DNA of 63,577 nt from Gracilaria domingensis (lineage: Eukaryota > Rhodophyta > Florideophyceae > Gracilariales > Gracilariaceae), in NCBI GenBank assembly GCA_022539475.1, contig VCMS01000267.1:88683-152259 (forward strand). Direction: 5' to 3'. The notes below the pieces were generated by a model. That model was not told where the DNA came from. It made no database searches and saw nothing but the letters and a program-made list of their open reading frames with translations. Positions within the stretch are counted from its first letter, which is position 1. Every line of letters begins with the position of its first letter. Below, one piece after another: positions 51,519 through 63,164 of the stretch. Position numbers and translations under genes: made by a program.

Positions 51519-53694
51519 TTAATGAGCGTCTGTCATCAGTCGTCCATCAAAAGCTGAGTATTGGCAAACTTCATTGTCAATAGCAGACACCAAAAGGCAC
51601 TCGTCATCAGGTGAAAAACACGCCTTCACGTTCTCAGTCCGACTTCTCGTCGTAAACACTGGTCGCCGTCCTCCCCCAGGTCTCAATTCTCACAAGTTCC
51701 ATTTCTTCACACATTGGGCAAAAATCGCGTTTATGAGCACATGAGGATTGCGATGAGCAAACGTCGTGACATTAATGCCTCGATTATGACAATCATTCAT
51801 AACCTGTACTTTTCGACCAGTGGCCACATCGTATAAACCGACATCCCGAGTTACTCCACTAACGGCAAATCGCGCATCATCTGCACTGGTATGGATCGAC
51901 GTCAAATGATCAAAGAGTTCAGACGAATACACACAGCCACCCCTCCTCCTATCCCTCATCCAGCTAACACTAAACACATGTATAGCTCCAGCATTTGATC
52001 CCGCGAGGAACAGGTCACTCTGTTTGTTTAACCAAGACAGTACCTCACGTGCGGCAGCAGCGGCACCATTTGCATTGCGACCAAACTGTAATCTCTTTAA
52101 TGAATTTGTTTTCGAGAATACAGCCCCCGGCTCACGATCGCCCAAGCCTCCCTTCAAATGACAAGAACCCTTCACAACACCACTTTCCATATCCATCACA
52201 ACCAAGTATCCTTTCTCTGTTCCATACACAAACTCGCCCGGGATTCTCGGATTGAACTCAAATTGACGACGGCGATCGCCAATCTGACACAAATATTTTA
52301 TGCGAGGAGCGCCAGGTGGAGTGAGCAGAACACGCGAAAACTGGTCTTCAAACCCGTAGTCTTGCTCGCCTTCATAGCCGGTACTCTCCCGCGCAGCAGA
52401 ATCCTTTGCTCCGCGCGACGTTGGTAACAAACCACTCCATAGTTCCGCGAGAGCAGAAGGACCATCGGTCAAACGCGAGGACAACGCAGCAGCCTGAACG
52501 CGACGCATTCTCTCAATAAATGAAGCATCACGTTCGTTCGGTGCAGAGGAAGTCGCTGCCATGGCACCGGTCAAACCCGTAGCGACGCTCAGTCTTGAAC
52601 GTCCGCCACCAGACTGTATACCAGCAGCAGCAACGGCAGCCATCAAATCCATGACAGGTTCTGCTTGCGAAGCAGTACGACGCCTCTTCCGTAATCTGGG
52701 CTCTGAAATGGTGCAGGCACTGCTCCGCGAAAGTCTGGAGTCATGCAAAATACCCATTTCACGATCTCGCAACAGTGACGCGGTGTTCTTCCTAATCGAA
52801 ACACCAGGGGGCGTCCGATGATGTTCGAAATGGTTGCGCGCAAGTTGACGAGCCTTATTAAGTTCCTCAGGGCCTATATTGACGCCATCAATCATACGCA
52901 ACGTCTTTTTTGTGACGGAAAGCAAAAACACACGTTAGAGGACGAGCCTACGGGGTAGGATTAACGAGAGCAATAGGAGCCCAGCCATTGGGCAGGTGAC
53001 GTGCTGCATCATGCTGCGAATGACCAACCATATCGATAGGTTCTTTTACAGTGCGTCGGGGGACCGAAGGGTTTGGCGATAATGATGTGTTGATTGTGGC
53101 AGCGGTAGCAGTCACAGGGGCGGATGCAGCATTGGGCATAAGTGCATCATGACACGGCTCAGGACATGGTTGCTTTGGAGAAAAATAAGCGCAGTTGTAC
53201 TGTCGTGAATGAGAATGATGTTGGCGACGGCGAAGCGAGTGCTGCGTACACATGGCAGAGTTACGTTCAGCGGCATCATGCAGATCGGTGGCAGAAGTAG
53301 AAAGTGAGCGACAGAGATTTTTCATAGAATCATATGTAGTCAAGTCATATATGCTGCCGGCAAATAATGCAGCAACTAGAGAAGGCAAGGCATCCAGAAA
53401 CTCTGCCGTTCTTCACAAGTTGGAAAACTTAGTGCAGCGGAGCGACACCCAACGCAGATCCTTAAGAAGAGCGAGAGTGTGATAATGAACGGAGGATATA
53501 GGACACGCATCCATACGCGAGCCAACGAGTTTCGAATGCGGGTGTGAGAGAGGATAAGAATGAAAGAAAGGGTTCCAAGGACGCAAGGCTATGGCGTTTA
53601 GATTGCAACATGCAGTAAAGTCAATCTCAACCCAGATATCATGCGGAAGACAAAACGAAGCAGCCATGAGAGCACCAGCACCATCGGCACTCAA
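51519..53694 (-). pseudogene. LRR/WD40 protein pseudogene (DHU1-like)
   Basis: Upstream part (53694-52948): an LRR-like stretch (SADGAGALMAASF, LKDLRWVSLRCTKFSNL), TGA at 53413-53415, then AEFLDALPSLVAALF in the same phase, ending TAG at 52948-52950. Downstream part (ATG at 52895): DGVNIGPEELNKARQLARNHF, then WD40 repeats (RRQFEFNPRIPGEFVYGTEKG, SDLFLAGSNAGAIHVFSVSW, VSGVTRDVGLYDVATG). TGA at 51690-51692 cuts it, yet WD40 sequence continues in phase (VKACFSPDDECLLVSAIDNE) to TAA at 51519-51521. The order resembles plant DHU1-type adaptor proteins of CUL4-DDB1 ubiquitin ligases. A short intron between 52970 and 52900 could join the two phases. Embedded in Harbinger C; start undefined. Confidence 0.7.
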
Positions 53695-53935
53695 GTTGGT
53701 GAGAACTGAACGACGGGGCGTGAACTGGTGTTCGTGGTAAACAGGGGTGATATGGCGCTGAGCCCATTACACGAGAGGTGTTTGAAGAAGGCGGAGCATG
53801 TTATATATTGATAGGCTGTAGGGTTTCAATGTAGGCCAGACACAGCATGTGACTGGATGACGGACTATACGACATCGGCGGTGACAGAAACGGCAACGGC
53901 GACACAGGATTGGCCAAGGGCGAGAAAACTTTCGA

Positions 53936-55192
53936 CTATCGGCGTCTTACGTATCCGAATCGCTGTAGCTCCACAGCAATGTTGTCTCGTATCATTGATG
54001 TTTCTCGACTTCGGTTTCTTGACCGTATGTTATCTGACTCCATGTGGAGATTGTTCTGTAAATGCACGATCGGTGACCCATGTACACTGTTGTCTACATG
54101 GCTTGGAATTGTTTCGAATGAGCTTCCGTCGTCCACATCTAATACGAAATTATGCAGCTTGCATGCAACCATAATGATAAGCGTAACTTTGTGCAGGGGG
54201 TAGCGAATTGCGGACCAAAAGATGCCGAACCGACAGACCAATATACCGAATGCGTGTTCCACCACAGTCCTACAAGAAGACAAGTATGCATTAAAGGAAT
54301 CTTTCAACCCACTTAAACCTTTCCCCGGATACGGTGTCAACACTCTGGACTCATTTGAATAAGCGTCATCAGCAGCAACAACAGCCCAACTAGGGAGCTA
54401 GGGTCCTTTTAGTAGCTCATACAGTTTCGTAGATGAAAACGCAGTAGAATCGTGTGTTCCCCCAGAATGAGTTGCAGACACGAAGCAGAACTTGTAGTCG
54501 GCCTGCGCTGCAGCTTGAACGCAGACAGCGAAGAACCCTTTTCGATTGAAATACTTCTTAGGATCCTTCACATCACTTCGTTTTGGCTTCGTTATCTCGA
54601 TCGCGATTCCATCAAGTGCTGCGAGTATACCATAGATCGGAGATCGCCGCAGCTGACAAAACATATTAGCCTTTTGCGTGCATTCTGCGTGGGTAGTAGG
54701 GAAACGAATCTCAGGTAGCAAGGTATCCAATGCACACAATGTTTCCTCAAATATGCTGTAAACTGTACTGGAACCTATTCCATACGGCCACCATACGTCC
54801 AAATAGCTAGCTCCATCCATAATACGTAGTGAAACAAACAACATTATTTCGACGTTGCGTGCCGTAGAAGCCTGGGTATGATGTCGCTGTGAGCGTTTTA
54901 AAAAAGGACGTAACGTGTCCGCCACTAGACGAAACTGTGTCTTCGTCATGCGGTACATGCGGCGAAATTGTTCCCATGAGATACTCTCCATGTGATGCTC
55001 CACGTTAAATATGGGCCGTGGAAGCACAGTTCGTAAAACATGAGAGGAGTAAGACTCATTCTGAAGGGAAAAGAACAAACTGGCAAGCAGAAACTTCTTA
55101 TGTTTCGACACATGTGACGTGAGAACGCTCCGCAGTATGTAGGGTCTACACAAGGCACGTCGGAGAACGGCGCGGTTGCTGAGGTTTGCCAT
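53936..55192 (-). pseudogene. Harbinger C transposase with one nonsense codon
   Basis: The ATG at 55192 opens 264 codons to TAG at 54398-54400; the same phase continues to 53936. Basic start, then the family signature GASYLDVWWPYGIGSSTVY, Asp in AALDGIAIEI, SGGTHDSTAF, the stop at the position of a Thr/Leu-rich loop, then ADDAYSNES, LTPYPGKGLSG and Glu in VVEHAFGILVCRFG. Same DDE_Tnp_4/HARBI1-type enzyme as in A and B. Located 187 bases from the right end and pointing inward. Confidence 0.9.
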
Positions 55193-55354
55193 GAGTGAGA
55201 AAACAACGTCGCGCGGTGCAGACTGCTCTCGTAGGGTTGCATTTACTGGGACAGAGACTTCTGAGCTGTCTCTTTACACAGCACGCAACCTTTACGGAAA
55301 CCTCCCGAGTGACCTCTTACAGAGCGGCCGGCGTTCACTACTTTCCAATTTTTC

Positions 55355-55379
55355 ATTTCGTAAACTCCTGGAACGCCCC
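55355..55379 (-). repeat. Harbinger C right terminal inverted repeat
   Basis: Exact 25-base inverse of 47272-47296, then TAA at 55380-55382. Confidence 0.93.
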
Positions 55380-55382
55380 TAA

Positions 55383-56345
55383 AAAGGGGAGACGGAGAAT
55401 CTACGCACTGTGAGAACTGTCGCAGAAGTCCCCCAGATCCTCTTTATATATGTAACAAAACGACAAAAATCCTCCCCTCCCCTCGTAGCCAACCAAGGTG
55501 TGCCACTTGTTTAGATCTTCTGTAGCTGGGCCTCCAATTGGCCCAACCTTCATCTCCCCCTCCGCTCGCGACAAAACCTTTGTCACGACAGTTCGTTACG
55601 GTGACAGAAAAAGCGCGCGCACAACCCAGCTTTAATTTCATATTCAAAAAGCCCCCGACAACCAACTGCGCCCGTCCTCGACTCCTACCACCGCGCCGCA
55701 AAAATTGCAAAGAAGATGCAAACGCAGCACAAGCTCGCCGCGCATGCCAGCGCCTAGCCAGTAGGCACCGAGTAGACCCCTTCGAGGGTGACGATCGCCT
55801 CCCAACACAGTGGCAACAGCAACGGCTGCGCGGCGAGTCGAAGCAACTACATTGTAGACTCTTCGCGAACTGTTGTAACCGTCCCCAACGCCGCCGTCAA
55901 CGCCTTAGGCTCTTCTCCACCGCCACTATTGAAATCCCGAACCGCTGAGCACTGCATAGCAGCAATAACTGCCGCCGCTGTAGCACAGAAGAGCGCCATT
56001 CCACGCATTTTTTATTCATTCTATATGGAGCCACTCGCCAGCATTTTTACGCTGCACACGCCTTTCGCCACAGCCTCTAACCCAACGTCTTCGTCGCTTT
56101 CGTCGCTCTTGTCGTCCACTTCATCGCTGCTTCTTTTTGCCCTGTGCTCCAGCGGCCGGCAAAGTGGCTCGCGCAGCGCGCTCTCCATCACAAGAAGTCC
56201 GTAAGGGTCTACAAATAGCGCCCTGCGGCAGCTCCTTTCGAAACAGCAGTTCCGATGGCCGGCGCTGACGACCATCCCTAGGCGGCGGGCGCACCCTACC
56301 ATTGGCGCGCGATTCTTGCTCTTTTCGTACAATTAATTTTACCTA
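55383..56345. other. Flank between Harbinger C and chromovirus 2
   Basis: Open frames on both strands (plus 55538-55948, plus 55788-56204, minus 56021-56332) have biased composition and no recognised domain. The minus frame has an acidic run (DEVDDKSDESDEDVG) from a CTTCGTCG-type microsatellite-like region. No gene claimed. Confidence 0.35.
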
Positions 56346-56842
56346 ATGGGTTTTCTACAACGGGGACCATGTGGAGATGGCTGAGTCTCTACAGATCTAC
56401 CACGTGGGTGTTGACGGTTTTGGGAACATTCTTCTACCTAGTTATTAATTTATGTAAATTATTTAATTATGTAGATATTTTAGAGACGCACGTGATGCAC
56501 CAGACAATAGGTCTGACACGTGTCCGAGATCGCGTTGACCCGGCAGCCATACTTAGGCGGTGCCGAGGTCCACGTCTTCTACAGATTGTAAAGTAAGCAC
56601 CAACTTGGTAAACTCTTGCCTTTTTCGTTAAGAACTACCACCGCTAAGGTCTTGTACGTACGCTTGCGCTCTTGTTTGCTGTTTCCGATACAGCCGAAGC
56701 TAGCAATTCTACCTACTGTATTACTTGGTATTCAGGTGCTCATCTACCGTCGTGGTTTGTCTCCTACTGCGTACCTTATAGGTTGAGCCCTTGCTGGCTC
56801 CCCACAACCGACGAACACTGCACGTGGCTATACGAATTATTT
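56346..56842 (+). repeat. Probable 5' LTR of chromovirus 2 (left edge unknown)
   Basis: An LTR must end just before the primer site at 56843. The region has CACGTGG motifs like chromovirus 1 LTRs, but no second copy lies in the window, so the left boundary is a guess. Confidence 0.4.
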
Positions 56843-56855
56843 TGGTCTCCCGACC
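56843..56855 (+). promoter_or_regulatory. Chromovirus 2 primer binding site (tRNA-Tyr-like)
   Basis: TGGTCTCCCGACC, identical to 4377-4389 in chromovirus 1. Confidence 0.7.
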
Positions 56856-56999
56856 TAGAAGGTTGTTGTTGGATAACACCTAATATGTTTTTGTCGTGTC
56901 CATTTTGGAAACGAAGCCCTTCGTAGGACGAAAGGGATTCAAAGCAGTTCGGTAGTTGGAATAACAGGAAAACAATGGAGTACCCCCGTCTGCCAAATA

Positions 57000-59224
57000 A
57001 TGGTGAAACCTAAGAGGTCTATTCAAGGGTCTATCGCGCCTTCTAGCCTTGCAGGTGGACCTTCTGTATCTCCAGTACAACCAATTTTGGATAAACCGGA
57101 GGAATTGCTACGTAACCCAAGAGGTGAGGCTGTCCGTCAGGACGACTCGGCAGTGGTAAGTGCGCCGCCGGATACCGTGAAGGTTAATCCTTATGGTGAA
57201 ATGGTTGAGGAGATCTGGCCTCGTCTTGAGGAGCGAGCCAGAAATCTCGTGACCCAAGTGGTGGGGACGTCACAACCCATAAGGTAGACCTTGAAGGTGG
57301 AATAGCTGCGCCCTCTTTTGACGTGGACACAATTACCCGAGTGGTAGTTGACCGCGCGGTTGTGGAAGTTAGGGCAATGTTACCGAAAATGGTGCGCGAG
57401 TACCTATGGACGGACGCCAAAGGTGAGATATACCGCGTGGTTCAAGACCTATGGATTACCAAAGGGTACGCAGAAGGAAGATCATCCAGGGTGAAAATAG
57501 TAGGCACGACGCCTCATGACGTCCCGAGGGGTTCGCTACAAAATTCTTAGTGTTTACCAGCTGACAGTGGAGACCACAAGGGTTCGTTGGAACGTGACCG
57601 CAACGGCTCGGCAGCAGATATTCCGATCGGTTACTTTTTGCCCAACCCAATTGGTATCGCTCGAAAGGGTGCCGGAGGAGGTGGCCCTGAGGGTGATTCG
57701 TCTGACTCGGAGGATGAGCGGCAAAGAAACGATAAAGGTAAGAAATAGGAGAGCCGTCGAGGTAGGGAGAGGAAATGGGATTCGAGTTCTACATCGCCGA
57801 GTTCAGATACCGATTCGGAGTCCTCGGAGGAGGACCGTAAAGGTAAGAGAAGGAGAAGGAACAAAACCAAGAGGTCTAGAAGAAAATCTAAGGGAACTCG
57901 CAAGGGTAGGAAAAGAAGGAATGATTCTGATACCGAATCAGACACCGTTTCGGACCTGGAGGTAATTCAGCCGTTGAACGACCTGTTCACCAAAGCGGTT
58001 GATTACAGGACCAACAGGTTCCGGAACAAGGATTCTGACTACACCGATGCCGTAGCTCAGAAAATTACTAAGCATCACAAGAAGCTCAGTTTTCAGATGG
58101 GTGATGCTGTATTTACCGGTGAGGATCCCATCGCGGTGATTGAGTTTCTGCAGAAATTCTAGATCGCCTGTGACCAGAATGGTTTTTCCGAAGGGGCTGC
58201 CATGCAGTTGTTCCAGTTCTACCTTAAAGGACAAGCCTACCACCGCCTGCAGGGGCGCCTTTGAGGAAATACCCTAGTTGTTGACGACGAAGAGACAGAG
58301 ATGTTGGAGAGCTACCCTGAAGAGGTGTATTTCTTGTTGGATACATATGCGACCGATGAGGTAATACAGGAGTCCTACTCGGAGTTGCTCGCATACCGTC
58401 AAAGGTCGGGCCAAACCGAAATGGAATTCTCAGTTGCCTTGTCGAACCTAGCCACGCGATGCGGGAACGTGATCACTACCACGAGATTAAAGTCAATGTT
58501 CTCGGACAATGTTGACAGAGCCATCCGCTCTCAGGTACCTAATTACTTCACAACTAACCGAAAGGTAGACTAAGATGCCCTTGCCAGGTACGCACAGGGT
58601 CTGAGCGACACGCTCCGCATGGGTAAGAAACCGACTCATGGTCCTACCAAAAGAGAGAAACCGAACCGGTCCGTAATGGAAATCGAAGAGAACTCTACCA
58701 CAAATGGTGATTCCTTGATCAGGATACCAACTGGTACTGCAATTCACTTGGTTGCTGCACCACATGGAAATTCCCGACCCTCTACGGGAGGGAACTGGTC
58801 AACTACACCAATTGGCACTCCTCAGTCTGTCACGCCACCGACCAGGGCGGCAACACAGTCACCTGCTTCCGTCGGTACCCGTCAACGGAATGCACCAAGT
58901 AGTTCTAATTCGTCTTATGCGACTGCGAACCCTGAAGAACGGAAGTCTACCTCGATGGTGATCCGGGATCCTCATACAGGGGGACTTCTTTGCTGGTTTT
59001 GCCTTTCAGCTGATCACATGGCATATAGGTGTGACAAATTACGGCCCGGACTGCGCGATGGACTCGTTCAGGCCAGGCAACAAAATCATTCTCACTTATT
59101 TGGTCCTGAACGTAACCTACCAATTGGTAACAAATCAGCACCTTCTGGACCCAGTCAGGTCAACCTTTTCGAACAGGAACCGATCTTGGAAGCCTCCTCT
59201 GCTCCCAAGCAGGAGGAAAACTAA
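57000..59224 (+). pseudogene. gag: Chromovirus 2 Gag, broken
   Basis: The ATG at 57000 (VKPKRSIQGSIAPSS) opens 95 codons; frames then shift through 57288-57970. From 57974 one phase continues to TAA at 59222-59224 with internal stops at 58160-58162 (TAG), 58262-58264 (TGA) and 58571-58573 (TAA). The Gag core is visible (DAVFTGEDPIAVIEFLQKF; LDTYATDEVIQESYSELLAY; EMEFSVALSNLATRCG), aligned in outline with the chromovirus 1 Gag. The zinc knuckle is CWFCLSADHMAYRC (58989-59030). It ends in a frameshift-type junction with pol. Confidence 0.88.
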
Positions 59225-59256
59225 AACCGGTTGTGGTCGAGACCACACCAAACCGG
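59215..59256 (+). promoter_or_regulatory. Degenerate minus-one frameshift signal, gag-pol
   Basis: GGAAAAC (59215-59221) directly precedes the gag stop, as GGGAAAC does in chromovirus 1. A strong stem follows after five bases: outer CCGGTT/AACCGG (59227-59232 with 59251-59256) and inner GTGGT/ACCAC with a CGAG loop. Pol is in the minus-one frame. The heptamer has lost the ideal G GGA pattern. Confidence 0.6.
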
Positions 59257-62200
59257 AATTTGGAAGGCCATTCAGTACCGAAAGGATTGGATGACACCGT
59301 GAAGGACGAGAACAGTACACCAATGAAGGTTATGTTCATGAAGTACAATAACTATAAAGTTGGTGTTTCGCTTTGTTTCTCACCTTCCCATGCGGTGCCT
59401 GCAATTTCCGTGCTCGATACCGAGGCCGGTCCGTGCGTATTGAACGCCTGTATGATACCGAAAGCGGTGCTAGATACACCCAAGCCGGGAGCTACACCCA
59501 ACCCATTGGTAGACGCTAACAATCGCCCTCTGTTAGTAAGAGGAACGCTGATCACTATGGTGCAAATTGGAACCTGGAAGGTGCGAGTGAAGTTCTACGT
59601 TGTGGACAGATTGCCTGCGGATTGAATCCTGGTAACTAGTTTCATTGACAATCATGTGAGAGCAATCTTCCCAGGATCGCAGACAATCCTGATCCGTTAC
59701 GGTGGAAAGGTTGCCATTCAAGGTCATACGAGAACCAGAAGTGGTTGTGCCCGAACACCAACGCGGAAACTTCCAACCAATACGGTTTCCAATAAGGTTA
59801 GGCTCACCAAGAAGGTTTCTATAGCCCCTATGCACCAGGCTACGGTTACGGTTTCGTGCGATACACCAGACCTGGTAACGTTGCAGAACCATCTAAGAAC
59901 AGCGGAACGACATCTTACCTTAATGGCGAACAGAATCGTCAAGAACGTACCCCATAGACCATTTCAGATATACCTCAGCAATTTCGGAAACCACACGGTG
60001 CACACACCGAAGAATACCGTGATAGGTGTCGCTCTACCAGCCCCAAGCGGTGTATTCATGATGCCAACCGAGTCCGGCGAGGTCGCCTACTCTAAGGAAG
60101 GGGGAGGAAATCGTTCGAGAATTACCAAGTGGTATCGAAGAATGCTGATGACAAGACCATACTGGCCGATACTGACACCGATGCGGTAAAAGCCAGGAAA
60201 AAACTGGAGCTAGATCCAGTAAGGGATTGGATAGAGAAAGTCTAAATAGGTAACGATTACGATCCATACAAGCGACGTATCCTCCGTTTCCTTGAAGAAT
60301 TTGAAACCATGTGGTCCGGCCATTTAGGTAAAATCAAGGCAGCTGAGCACCGTATCGAACTGGTGCCAGACGCGAAACCAATATGGCAACAACCCTACCG
60401 TTCAGGTCCAAAAGCCCGCGAGGTAGAGTTGGAAGAGGTAGAAAGGATGCTCCGGGAAGGTGTAATAGAACCTGCGCAATCGGAATGTGCTAGTCCAGTG
60501 GTGTTGGTTCAGAAAAGGGGAGATCCTAGAATGAGGTTTTGTATCGACTACAGGAAGTTGAACAATTTCACCATACGCGATTCGTACCCAATACCCAGGA
60601 TGGACGAGTGCATTGATTCCCTTGAGGATGCACGAATATTCACCACTTTGGACGCCAATTGCGGTTATGGGCAAATGCCGATAAGGGAGGAGGACCGATA
60701 TAAAACGACTTTCACGTGCAATTCTGGTCTTTACCGTTTTACTCGGATGCCCTTTGGCCTTTGCAATGCACCCGCTACGTTCCAGCGAGCGCTAGATATC
60801 ATCCTCTCGAAAGTCAAATGGAGAACCGCACTGGTATATTTGGATGATGTTATCATCTATTCCAGATCGGTGGAAGAACATTTCTTTCACGTACGTCAGG
60901 TTTTGAGATTGTTACAGACCGCAGAGGTAACGCTGAAGCTCCGCAAGTGCTTCTTTTTCGATACCAAAGTGGAATACCTGGGGCACACAATTAGCCCAGG
61001 TCGCCTTTCGGTAGCCAAGCGGAATCTGCGTGCCGTTCAGGAAGCGAAAGTGCCGCGCTCTCAGACAGAAGTGAGATCTTTTATTGGTTTTTGTAATGTC
61101 TACCGAAGGTTCATCAAAGGATTTGCCACTATTGCGGCTCCGTTAAACAGGGAGCTTCTTAAAGTTCAACCCACGAGGTTTGAAAATCTCTCGGATGAAG
61201 AGATGGACGCGTTCGAAACGCTCAAACGAGGGCTTCTGAACCGACCAATATTGGCGCTACCCAAAGCTGGTTTCCGCTACACGCTAGATACTGACGCTTC
61301 GGACCCCCAAATTGGTTGCTGCCTCATACAGAAGCAAGAGAACGCCGACAAACTAACTATTGGTTATTGGAGTCGAGCTCTTACCGAAACGGAGAAGAAC
61401 TACACTGTAACCGAGAAGGAATATCTAGCAGTAGTGTGGAGCATACTGATGCTTCGTCCCTACCTATATGGTGAACGTTTTACCTTGCGGACTGATCATG
61501 ATTCGCTCAGGTGGATACTCGGATTGTCAGATACTTCTGGTCGGTTGGCCAGGTGGAGGTTACGCTTATCTGAGATGGAGTTCGATGTAGAGTACCGTCC
61601 CGGTATAAAGCACAAAGTCGCAGACGTTTTGTCGCGTCTTAGTACCGATGGGTTGGAAACCGAACCGGTGGAGAACGATATACCGTGCTTCACAATTTCT
61701 ACTGACCCAGGTGGTAATTCGACCGATACGGTACAGGGAGTTTGGGAAATACCTGTTGAAGGTAAACTCTGGAATGACAATCTTTACCAACAGGTCATGA
61801 CCCTTGAGGAAATGGACGTCACGCCCATTCCCCGAGAGGTGCTCCTTCGAGAGCAAGCTAACGACCCGTATTGCAAGTCGCTGGCAGACCAATTTGGTAG
61901 GAAAGGATCGCAGTTTGAAGTCGACCGAAACGGTTATCTTGTGCGGAAATCAACCCTTGACGGTCTCCTCCAAAAGGTCGTACCGAAATCCTTGCGGCCT
62001 AGAGTCCTTTCTCTGACTCACTTTCCCAGGCTTGCTGGTCACCCAGGTAGTATAAGGACTTATTATACCCTGAGGAGGCAGTTCTACTGGCCACACATGG
62101 CACACGACGTGCTCTTCTTTGTGGCGCAGTGCGAGTCATGTTTGAGAACCCGTGGTGGTGTGCGCAAACATAGGAAGTACCTCAAGCTGTTTCCGGCTGC

Positions 62201-62921
62201 GGGTCCTATGGAGTTTGTCGCCATTGACCATCTAGGTCCACTACCAAGAACCTCAAGGGGTACCAACACATTGTGGTTATCACCGATCGGTTCTCAAAAC
62301 TAGCTCGAGCTATACCTCTGAAGACACGAAGAGTACCACTTTGGCTGTTGCGTTTCTCAACAATTGGATGTACCCATATGGTGCGCCACTCTACTTGCTG
62401 ACCGATAATGGCTCGAACCACGCAGCGAAGTTTTCGAAGCTGTTTGTAACCTTCTAGGTATCAAACACTACTTCACTACCGCCTACCACCCCCAAACCAA
62501 TGGGCAAGTGGAAAGGTTTAACCAAACGTTGGTCTCGAGGTTGCGCCACTACACTGAGGAACATCCAACTGGTTGGGATGAGCTGGTTCAGCCGCTTACC
62601 TACTCCTACAACCTACAGGTGCATCGCTCTACGCAGACAACACCGTTTGATCTGGTGCTGTCGCGTCACCCTCCGGGTATTGTTCTTCAAGGTGAACCCA
62701 GAGAGGAGGCACCAGCTGGTTCTTTAACTCCCGCTCAGGTGAAGAGGAATACCTTATTGAGGTTGAGGAAGGCCCTAAAGTATGCGCAGAGCAAGCTCAC
62801 TGCTGCTCAACGCCGCTACAAAGCAGACTACGACCGAAAGTTAAACCGTGTGGTGTCTGTGGAACCGGGACAGTACGTCTATTTAGACGTACCACCAAAA
62901 AGGTTCGGAACCGAGGCCTAG
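59225..62921 (+). pseudogene. pol: Chromovirus 2 Pol, broken
   Basis: Protease part 59233-59625: the catalytic motif reads DTEAG where chromovirus 1 has DTGTG, so the Gly is lost; TGA at 59623-59625. The frame continues to a shift near 60100 at a purine tract. Reverse transcriptase starts near 60310 (FCIDYRKLNNFTIRD) with catalytic YLDD at 60837-60848, then RNase H (LDTDASDPQIG; RTDHDSLRW) and integrase: zinc domain near 62020-62150 (THFPRLAGH, CESCLRTRG), first Asp in FVAIDHLGP, frameshift near 62275, TDNGS near 62402, Glu in QVERFNQT at about 62510. The frame ends at TAG 62919-62921; a GPY module (STGPYKVLK) follows in another phase near 62980. The RT-RNase H stretch (60309-62303) is a single open frame. 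Confidence 0.92.
60091..60108 (+). promoter_or_regulatory. Internal polypurine tract of chromovirus 2
   Basis: TCTAAGGAAGGGGGAGGA, the counterpart of 7679-7695 in chromovirus 1 with one additional base, at the same place in the protease-RT linker. Confidence 0.5.
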
Positions 62922-63164
62922 TGATGAGGCAGACGACGAAGAGATTGACCACGAGGTTACCTCTAAGCTACTACCGAAATCCACGGGTCCCTATAAGGTT
63001 CTCAAGTCTACTGACCAAACGGTAACAATACTCCAAGATGGTCTGCACAATACTGTCTCCATTGACCGAGTATCGGTAGCGCCAGAGACGGTTCAACACC
63101 GTATTGGGGTAGGGGAACGCGCGCGTGATGCCCGAGCGGTTGAACTCCGAGATAATAGACCAAT

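Larger units (their letters stand above)
47272..55379. mobile_element. PIF/Harbinger-like element C (8.1 kb)
   Basis: TAA at 47269-47271 and 55380-55382. The first 25 bases of both ends are identical in inverted orientation, the best-preserved pair of the three. ORF2 at left (plus), transposase at right (minus), with a coiled-coil pseudogene and an LRR/WD40 pseudogene between them. Confidence 0.92.

Noticed and set aside
52900..52970. A GTAGGC...AAAAAAG intron joining the LRR and WD40 parts
   Set aside because: Splicing at GTAGGC gives the wrong phase; a GTTAAT donor would fit but is weak, so no intron is annotated.
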